Shown here piece by piece: positions 58,400 to 64,000 of a DNA stretch of 64,000 nucleotides. Location: assembly GCA_024699855.1 (NCBI GenBank), contig JAMPIQ010000001.1, positions 3,844,001 through 3,908,000 on the forward strand. The letters run 5' to 3'. A program made the translations under genes and the position numbers. Source of the stretch: Aphelenchoides besseyi. Lineage: Eukaryota; Nematoda; Chromadorea; Rhabditida; Aphelenchoididae. Position 1 is the stretch's first letter. Each line of letters starts with the position of its first letter. The notes beneath the pieces were generated by a model, which was given only the letters and a program-made list of their open reading frames with translations, was not told the origin of the DNA and did no database searches.

Positions 58400-58545
58400 C
58401 TTAAACCTGTCACTTTTGGCTAATACCTGTCACCTTTTGCTTATATCCATCAAAAATTGTCAAGTATAGACATACAAGGATTTTTTAAATATACAGTAAC
58501 CATACACCACCCCCTTAATAAGGTACAAGAATACAGTAACCGTAG
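58400..58545. repeat. Short direct repeats around CCTGTCAC and ATACAGTAACC
   Basis: The motif ACCTGTCAC followed by TTTTGGCT or CTTTTGCT occurs twice about 25 bp apart, then ATACAGTAACC occurs twice about 40 bp apart. Such short repeats next to the TC-rich block are typical of the ends of large DNA elements, but no matching copy was found elsewhere in the window. Confidence 0.5.
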
Positions 58546-58993
58546 TTTATTACGTAGTGTTCGTAAGAAAAAGTATTTCGAAATCGCGAAAACTCATCAA
58601 TCATCCGCCTGTCAATTTTTATTACCTTTGAGCTTCAAAAACAGGTGTTCATTTTGTAAGAAAATTTTCGCGAGAGCATAACCCATGTGAGCAGATGTTT
58701 TTTGTGATCGTTTAAGTTGTTCATCAAAACAAACGCTTGCAATTGAAAAACAATTTTTGAATAGTACAAAATTGGTGTCATTCGATTGCGAATTTTGATG
58801 GGAGTGCGAAAATTACAGTGTTGAATTGTCGCGTTTTCTTTTTACAACTCTTTAGTCCAGGTTTTGCACGCCTGTTGATCAAATTTACTATTGAAATTTG
58901 TTCTTCAGACACCAAAGTTTATTTCCTAAACACGAACAAAAAACAGACGGCAGAGAAAAAAAGCAGGTGCCGTAAACAACAACAACAAAACAA

Positions 58994-59381
58994 TTATTCG
59001 ACAATTGAGACGCTTGGTTTCGGTGGTGGCTCGAGGGCATCCAATTTCTCACGTAATCCGTTGCATCGACGCCAGTAGCGGAACCATTGGATTGTTGTGA
59101 AAACGAACAATACAGCGAGAATAGCGATAATGGCCCAAAGGATATGATCGGTTTGATCATCAAAACAATTCTTGACGCTGACAAGATCCTCCTCTTTGAA
59201 TGTCTTACGGAAGCATGTTAAAGGGACACGCTTGTACCTAGAGATGTTTTCATTAGCTTCTAAGAAGGTCAACAAAATCTTACCGATGGAATGCTCGACA
59301 TTCCGTTTCCGGAGGGCATTGAGCCCAAATACCACAGTTGCCCTTGAGTTGGCCGACGAGCGGGACGAACGTTTGTTGCAT
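58994..59381 (-). CDS. Small single-pass membrane protein with cysteine-rich ectodomain
   Basis: A TGTTCAG acceptor lies about 17 nt upstream of ATG 59379-59381, consistent with trans-splicing. Two exons with a 46-nt intron (GTAAGATT...ATCTCTAG) give about 113 residues. The N-terminal part has cysteines in GNCGIWAQCPPETECRAFH, TCFRKTF and KNCFDD. One hydrophobic helix follows (ILWAIIAILAVLFVFTTIQW), then a basic stop-transfer (FRYWRRC) and a Pro-rich tail, ending at TAA 58994-58996. No signal peptide. Function unknown. It may belong to the host or to the neighbouring mobile element. Confidence 0.65.
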
Positions 59382-59478
59382 CTTTTTTTCACAACCAAAC
59401 TGAACACGAATGATGTGAAAAATGGTTTTTTTTTGGCGTTTCGTTAAAATTATGCAAATTTGTTACACGGCAGCATAA

Positions 59479-59961
59479 TTACAAAAGTTTATTGACCAAA
59501 TGAAAAACATTAACATCAGAGTTATGCAAAGTTCGTAAATAGTGAACAATTTCATTCATTGCGATTCCGAGCGAACGTAGAATACAAAAAAATAGACAAT
59601 AATGACCACAAACTTCGCTCGTGGCTTTTTGAAAACAAAACTTGTTGGTTGTAACGGTAGAAAACTTGTTCAAAAACTCGGCGATTGGTTTTGGAGGTTT
59701 GTCCGCAAAATACTCGGCAGTCGACGGCGAACAAACGTAAACGGCACACCAATGCACACCGAACAACCGAGCGCTAATTCAAACGGGGATTTTTTCCGCT
59801 TTCCGCCGCCTTTTTTCTTTGCTTTTCTGCGTTGCTTTTTTCTCGTGCTTTTCTCCTTTGCTTTCCGCCTTGGCTTGGCAACCGTAGTAAAAACATGAAA
59901 AGCGGCACGAACGTAAATTTTTTGGCAAAAAAGTAGAATATTTGGATTTCTTAGGTATCAT
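59479..59961 (-). pseudogene. Polinton/Maverick adenain-type cysteine protease fragment
   Basis: The downstream part (59479-59778) carries the catalytic histidine block LFGVHWCAVYV, a segment AEYFADKPPKP, and the nucleophile block EVCGHYCLFFCILRS. It ends with EIVHYLRTLHNSDVNVFHLV. These are the C-terminal two thirds of the Polinton protease, related to adenovirus proteases that mature capsid proteins. Upstream in the same frame a TGA (59779-59781) separates it from a 60-codon Lys-rich frame that starts at ATG 59961 and shows no protease features. Either an intron (a GAATTAG acceptor follows the TGA) or decay explains the break. The N-terminal third of the protease was not found. Confidence 0.7.
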
Positions 59962-60000
59962 TTACGTACCGAAATAATGTCAAAAATATAAAATTGTTAT

Positions 60001-61242
60001 TTAATCTTTAAATACAATTAAAGATCTATCAGCCAAGACGAGACGGAGGTGATCGGCGAGAAAATGGTCGAGCCGTTTGTTTTCGTTGAAGCCAAAGTTG
60101 AGTTGGTCGCTTCGATTGCCGTATTTGTGGACGTGCTCAATAATTTGATCTCCGTAACGACCCCATGAACCAACTTGCTCGACAAATTCCATCAGGTGTC
60201 GTTCCAGAAAATGGAGCATGTTGATTGAAGGGAGTTGGTGTTTTCGCCATTCAGTTCCGAAATGTACAACTGCTTCCTCCATCGATTCCAATTCATCCAC
60301 GGTGAACGGTCTTTCGTTGACCCGAGCAAAAGGGCACAATCTACCGAGATCCAGGAAAACTTCATGGTATAGGAGTTGGTTGAAGTTCATGTTTGAGTGA
60401 TCGTGTTGCCAGCTAACGTGCTTATCAGTCAAGAAGTTGATGAAAGTCTGAGCATCTCCACCATTAAGTAGTGACTTGGTCTTGTGAGTTGAACGAACGC
60501 CGGCCAGACGAAATATTGACTTCAGTTGATCCTTCAGCTGTTCGTCCTTCCACATCTGTTCCAGAACACAATTGACCAGTCGCATCAAAAGGTGAAGAGG
60601 AGGGACCACGAAGTGAAGAAGCGGGAGGTTGATAAGTCGATTTGGACGTTCTTCTTCACTCCATGGAACACATTCAGAACCTTCTTGTTGATGTTCACGA
60701 CGATCGACGTTGCCCCCCCATGGACAAAAGAAGCGGGCACCAGATGGACGAGTCCCGGCCACAATACTTAACATCTTGATGTCGGAGAAGAAGGTGGTGA
60801 CATTCATTTGATGACCATCGACTTCCAACCCAAGTTCAACCACTTCCTCGGCAAAATGAAAGACTTTTGAAGCTGCCACTTTCAAAACGTCCGACTTTTC
60901 CGGGCCATCGTATGCCGAAGCAATAACCAAGTTACGTGGTGATCCTGGTTTGGCCACTCCCGTTGGACAGAAGAATCCAATCTTGACGTAACGACCGCCG
61001 CCATCAGCCGTGAAAACAAGATGAATTTCCTCAGGCCATTGATTGTTCCATTCGTTTACGGCAAGTTGCTTGATGTATTGGATGGCCAAACGACGAACAT
61101 CTTTCGCAAGTCGAATTGAAACCGGTCTGTTCATGTCATCTTGAATTTGGATTGTTTCAAATCCGCCGACATCTTCCAACTGCTCTACTTGCGCACGGCG
61201 GACGGACTCGTAAGACATGACTAAATTCAAGGATTTAGTCAT
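60001..61242 (-). CDS. Element-associated protein, possible RNase H-like transposase relative
   Basis: A single open frame of 413 codons, intact. The first ATG is at 61240-61242; a second, MSYESVRRAQVEQ, is at 61216-61218. Segments in order: HLVFTADGGGRYVKIGFFCP, ASAYDGPEKSDVLKVAAS, TFFSDIKMLSIVAGTRPSGA, LPLLHFVVPPLHLLMRLVNC, and VGSWGRYGDQIIEHVHKYGN. The pattern D-G-G ... D-x-K-x-L ... P-P-L-H ... E-H-x-H recalls a family of uncharacterised proteins found in mobile elements of invertebrates and suggests an RNase H-like fold with Asp/Asp/Glu. This is inference from memory of the pattern, not a match I could test. Its start lies 2 nt after the stop of the upstream coiled-coil frame. Confidence 0.5.
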   Translation of the reverse strand: MTKSLNLVMSYESVRRAQVEQLEDVGGFETIQIQDDMNRPVSIRLAKDVRRLAIQYIKQLAVNEWNNQWPEEIHLVFTADGGGRYVKIGFFCPTGVAKPGSPRNLVIASAYDGPEKSDVLKVAASKVFHFAEEVVELGLEVDGHQMNVTTFFSDIKMLSIVAGTRPSGARFFCPWGGNVDRREHQQEGSECVPWSEEERPNRLINLPLLHFVVPPLHLLMRLVNCVLEQMWKDEQLKDQLKSIFRLAGVRSTHKTKSLLNGGDAQTFINFLTDKHVSWQHDHSNMNFNQLLYHEVFLDLGRLCPFARVNERPFTVDELESMEEAVVHFGTEWRKHQLPSINMLHFLERHLMEFVEQVGSWGRYGDQIIEHVHKYGNRSDQLNFGFNENKRLDHFLADHLRLVLADRSLIVFKD

Positions 61243-61243
61243 G
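61216..61243. repeat. Perfect 11-bp hairpin at the junction of two ORFs
   Basis: CATGACTAAAT (61216-61226) and its exact complement ATTTAGTCATG (61233-61243) are separated by six bases. On the minus strand it places an ATG in each arm: the first opens the 413-codon frame, the second is in the same frame nine codons later. It directly follows the upstream stop codon. Confidence 0.9.
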
Positions 61244-61244
61244 C

Positions 61245-61984
61245 CTACAAAATCAAGTCCTTACGCTTTGGCCATAACTGTGCGAGTGCTCCGTATTGCC
61301 GCGTTCGGAGATTCAGAAGACGACGGATATCGCGACATTGAGCAGCCGTGAATTTCTCCTTGTCGATTGCCATGGGAAAACCAAGTTCTCTTAGCCGACT
61401 GATCCAATTGTTTTGTTGACGCTTTTGAAGATTTGCAAAGGTTTTCCGAACTCCACCGAACAACGAAGAACGACGACTGGAGGGCATGGAAGCTTGTGAA
61501 CTTGATGCCACAGCCCCCACATTCGAAGAAGATGCCGAAGCATGAGGCGTTTGGCTGGATGATTGTCGTGATTGGGAAGTTGAGCGGCTCGATCGTTGTT
61601 GAGAAGACGAATCCTGGAGAAGAGTCCAAGTATCGTTAACCAACTCCAATTCGGCATTTTGTCGACGCAATTCGGCATTCTCGCTTCTCAACATTTCGTT
61701 CTCACTGTAAATTTAGTAATTCTAATGTAAATTGCTTTCCAGATCTACCTTTCCAATTCCAAAATTCGTCGCTGAGCTTCAGTGAGTTGTTCGGTATTTG
61801 ACGGGCGAGTTACAACAACCAAAGCAGGTGATTGTATTGGAGGTACAGCGACTGCCAGATCGGGCAATGATCGACGTCGCTTCTCCAACATCAATCGAGA
61901 ATGTTGTTGTCGACGTTCCGCCTGTTCTTTTCGTTTTTTAGCTCCGGATTGAGCTGCAGCTTGATTTTGTTCGTTTTTCTCCAT
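61245..61984 (-). CDS. Basic coiled-coil protein, first frame of a two-ORF unit
   Basis: Two exons. The first, from ATG 61982-61984, is basic (SGAKKRKEQAERRQQH, LMLEKRRRSLPDL). The intron at about 61703-61746 joins to a leucine-zipper-like helix (ILELESENEMLRSENAELRR, QNAELELVND). A Ser/Gln-rich linker follows, then a basic C-terminal part (NNWISRLRELGFPMAIDKEK, CRDIRRLLNLRTRQYGALAQ). TAG at 61245-61247. About 230 residues. It could bind DNA or RNA and oligomerise. The family is not recognised. Two bases separate its stop from the next ATG, so the pair may be one dicistronic message. Confidence 0.55.
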
Positions 61985-62429
61985 GACTGAAAGAGAAAAA
62001 GCGCTCAATAATTGTCAAAAACGCCGGTATCAACACACGAAATTGACAACATAGGTTCGGCACGTAATAACGAACAATTTCATAGTAGGAATTTAAAATC
62101 CATAGTCTGGAAACTTTTTTACAAGACCGTAAAGTTGACTATTGCACCCAGCGAGCGAAACCCCGATCAAAAAAGACGGCTAAAACGGAAAGCCAATTGG
62201 AACGTTCGGGTCCAAAAGAACACCCGTAATTTGCTCTATTTATTTGCTCTTGTTACTAACCGGACTATTATTGTCAAATATCTTTATTTTCGTGATTGAA
62301 TACGACAGTGTAGACACAATGCCACATCAGGGGAAATGACTGCAGGGAAATGCCCGCTTCTGTTCGGTGTGCCAATGACTTCCGGGCATGTGATATGGGT
62401 CGTGGTTGAGAATGAACATATGGGGGTAA
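61985..62429. other. Spacer between mobile-element genes
   Basis: No supported coding sequence. Presumed promoter of the coiled-coil frame and 3' flank of the small membrane protein gene. Confidence 0.4.
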
Positions 62430-62693
62430 CTACGGCTTCGAGGTATCTGGTCTATCGGATGGCATCCCCGAAAGATATGGCGAGTTGACGGCAAACGGCT
62501 CAACAATCTTTCCATTGTTATCTCGTTCATAGTTCTTGAGATGTGAAGACAACACCTCCAAAGCCGATCGGCACAAAACTCCGAGAATCAACAGAATAGC
62601 GCCAATCAAAACGTATAATAGACACCGTAAAATTCCTTCGTGAGTAATCAGATTAGAAGGATCGCAAAACGGCAACGTGTTGTTAACGTCCAT
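62430..62693 (-). CDS. Small membrane protein downstream of capsid gene
   Basis: The 87-codon frame starts MDVNNTLPFCDPSNLI at ATG 62691-62693, three bases after the capsid stop. It has one strong hydrophobic helix (LRCLLYVLIGAILLILGVLC) and a hydrophilic C-terminal tail. The tight spacing suggests co-transcription with the capsid gene. Small membrane proteins of unknown role occur in Polinton-like elements; the family here is not recognised. Confidence 0.55.
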   Translation of the reverse strand: MDVNNTLPFCDPSNLITHEGILRCLLYVLIGAILLILGVLCRSALEVLSSHLKNYERDNNGKIVEPFAVNSPYLSGMPSDRPDTSKP

Positions 62694-62696
62694 TTT

Positions 62697-64000
62697 TCAA
62701 ATAATGAGGTCCGAGCTCGCTTGCCGAAACTTATCAACAGTTAGAATAGCGTCGTATTCGGCATAAATTAAGAGAACCACACCTCCTTGAGGAATTGGTT
62801 TTCGAAATTTCATTTGTAGGTTTGTTGGCGAATGACGAATCAAATCAAAAGTAGCACTGGTGCTCGACAACGAGGTCGTCAAATCGAAACAGTAAATGTT
62901 CCAACCGGATTCAAATTGCTTAAGCGAAATGGCGTTAGAAGAATCGTTGAACGCGTAACCGGTGGCCATTAACATGTCGTGATAAGCTCTCACGTATTGT
63001 TGACCATCATCGTAATTCATTTCGTATGGAATCTAAAAAAAGAATTACGAAAAAAAACGACTAATTCGAACAAACCGATGGATGATCGATTCCGGCCGTT
63101 GTTATGGTAATATCACGTACGTTGTACGGTTTGAAATTGAACTGATTCATCGACTGTGCGCCATTGAACGCCGCTGTTGAAACCATGGCCAAAACGATAC
63201 GTCGTGGACATTGATCGCCGAAAATGTTCGCGTGAAAATCTGTTCGACCCTCGGTTATGATGAGATGCTTCATTTGTGTTCGGCGAAGCGGGTATTTTGC
63301 CGGAGTTTTTTCCAACTGTGCATGCATTGTCAACGATAGGCTGTCTATGAGATTGAAAAATTTGCAATACAAACGATATTTCGTTATTTGTAGCTTGTAA
63401 GTGGAGCCGGCGGCGGCGCCCGGATTAAAAATACAAAAGTCATCAGAGTTCGGTGTCAAGAAAATGTCCATTTCGGCGCCGTTTACCAACAAAAGATCCT
63501 GATTGAACACGTCGGCAGGTACTTTGCTAATCAGTTGACACGGTTTGCTTAAAGCAAAAATTTTGCGGCTTGAAATGAGGCCCGAATCCGTTTTGCTCTC
63601 TGCATCGGCGTACGGAAAATAGCCGACCTCACTGAGCGGATATGTTTTGGCTTCGTGTCCATTCGACAATAACAGATCGAAATACGATTTGTACGAACTC
63701 AACCCGTTTCCCGAATAGACCTCACGACCGCCAATTAAAACTCGACAGTTTTTTATGAAAGTGCTTCCTATCGCTTGAATAGCCGCCGGTGTGTCGGTGG
63801 CTTCCAACGTTTTGCCATCGGATTTTGTTATACGGAATTCGGTAACAAAGTAACTGTCGTTAAGACTAATGTAACTGTTGCCGCTGAGAACTTTGAAATG
63901 AAACGGAAACTGTTCAACGCTGTTCGTCGCAAGTATTTCACGGTAGAAAGCGGATGAAAAACTGACATCCGTGGTGGGTATGGTAAATAGATTCAAAGCC
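62697..64000 (-). CDS. Polinton/Maverick-type major capsid protein, 5' partial
   Basis: Two exons with a 43-nt intron (63033-63075). The frame is open to the window edge, so a short N-terminal piece is missing. The start, LNLFTIPTTDVSFSSAFYRE, matches the canonical opening of Polinton double-jelly-roll capsid proteins, annotated in many animal genomes as F54H12.2-like. DHPSIPYEMNYDD spans the splice. The C-terminus has GWNIYCFDLTTSLSS, RHSPTNLQMKFRKPIPQGG and VVLLIYAEYDAIL, also diagnostic. About 420 residues are present. The known role is to form the outer shell of virus-like particles predicted for Polintons/adintoviruses. No internal stop was seen. The intron shows the copy is adapted to, or resident in, a nuclear genome. 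Confidence 0.88.

Noticed and set aside
59779..59961. A separate basic core protein of the Polinton
   Set aside because: The 60-codon frame is Lys-rich low complexity and in frame with the protease across one TGA. I could not tell a real short gene from intron or decayed sequence, so it is described with the protease.
1..64000. tRNA, rRNA or CRISPR features
   Set aside because: I looked for T-loop-like GGTTCGAATCC boxes, long conserved rRNA words and spaced direct repeats. The only T-loop-like hits fall in coding exons, and nothing else was seen. Short or divergent tRNAs could still be missed by eye.

Overview
The window looks like nuclear DNA of a nematode. Most genes can be rebuilt only by splicing very short introns (about 40-50 nt) with GT...TTTTCAG or TTTTTAG ends. 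A ground-like (grl) secreted protein, a nematode-only family, is present. Several start codons lie a few bases after an isolated TTTCAG-type acceptor, as expected for spliced-leader trans-splicing. Species cannot be fixed from the sequence. It does not read like a close relative of C. elegans.

Layout. 1-25.9 kb is gene-dense: a nematode Lys/Glu-rich protein (-), a type B carboxylesterase (-), a ground-like protein (+), a TMEM106-like protein (-), a TMEM234-like protein (+), an ERdj5/DNAJC10-type ER reductase (+), a PNRC-motif protein (-), pyroglutamyl-peptidase I (-), a divergent PIF1-like helicase (-), a G-protein beta subunit (+), an INO80E-like chromatin subunit (-) and a small secreted cysteine-rich peptide (-). 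25.9-32.4 kb is gene-poor. 32.4-52 kb is dense again: p66/GATAD2 of NuRD (+, with a 2.25 kb first intron), exocyst EXO84 (-), a PWWP protein with two copies of a cysteine motif (+), a large unrecognised protein (-), DcpS (+), a KIAA1143-like protein (+), a phospholipase-B/GDSL protein lacking key catalytic residues (-) and a POLE4-like histone-fold subunit (-).

52-64 kb is accessory in character. A linker histone H1 gene sits between two arms of a 217-bp perfect inverted repeat, which is a partial duplication of a tiny two-exon gene. Next comes a complete, GC-rich mariner element (TA target duplication, 32-bp terminal repeats, open DD34D transposase with a probable GC-AG intron), then a fragment of a second transposase and TC-rich tandem repeats. 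From about 59.5 kb to the right edge, all on the minus strand, are genes of a Polinton/Maverick-type element or its remains: an adenain-type protease fragment, a two-ORF unit of unknown function with a hairpin at the junction, a small membrane protein, and a Polinton-type major capsid protein cut by the window end.

Housekeeping genes cover protein folding in the ER, chromatin (NuRD, INO80, H1, POLE4, PWWP), mRNA decay (DcpS, PNRC), exocytosis and G-protein signalling. They show no obvious common pathway, as is normal for a nematode chromosome.
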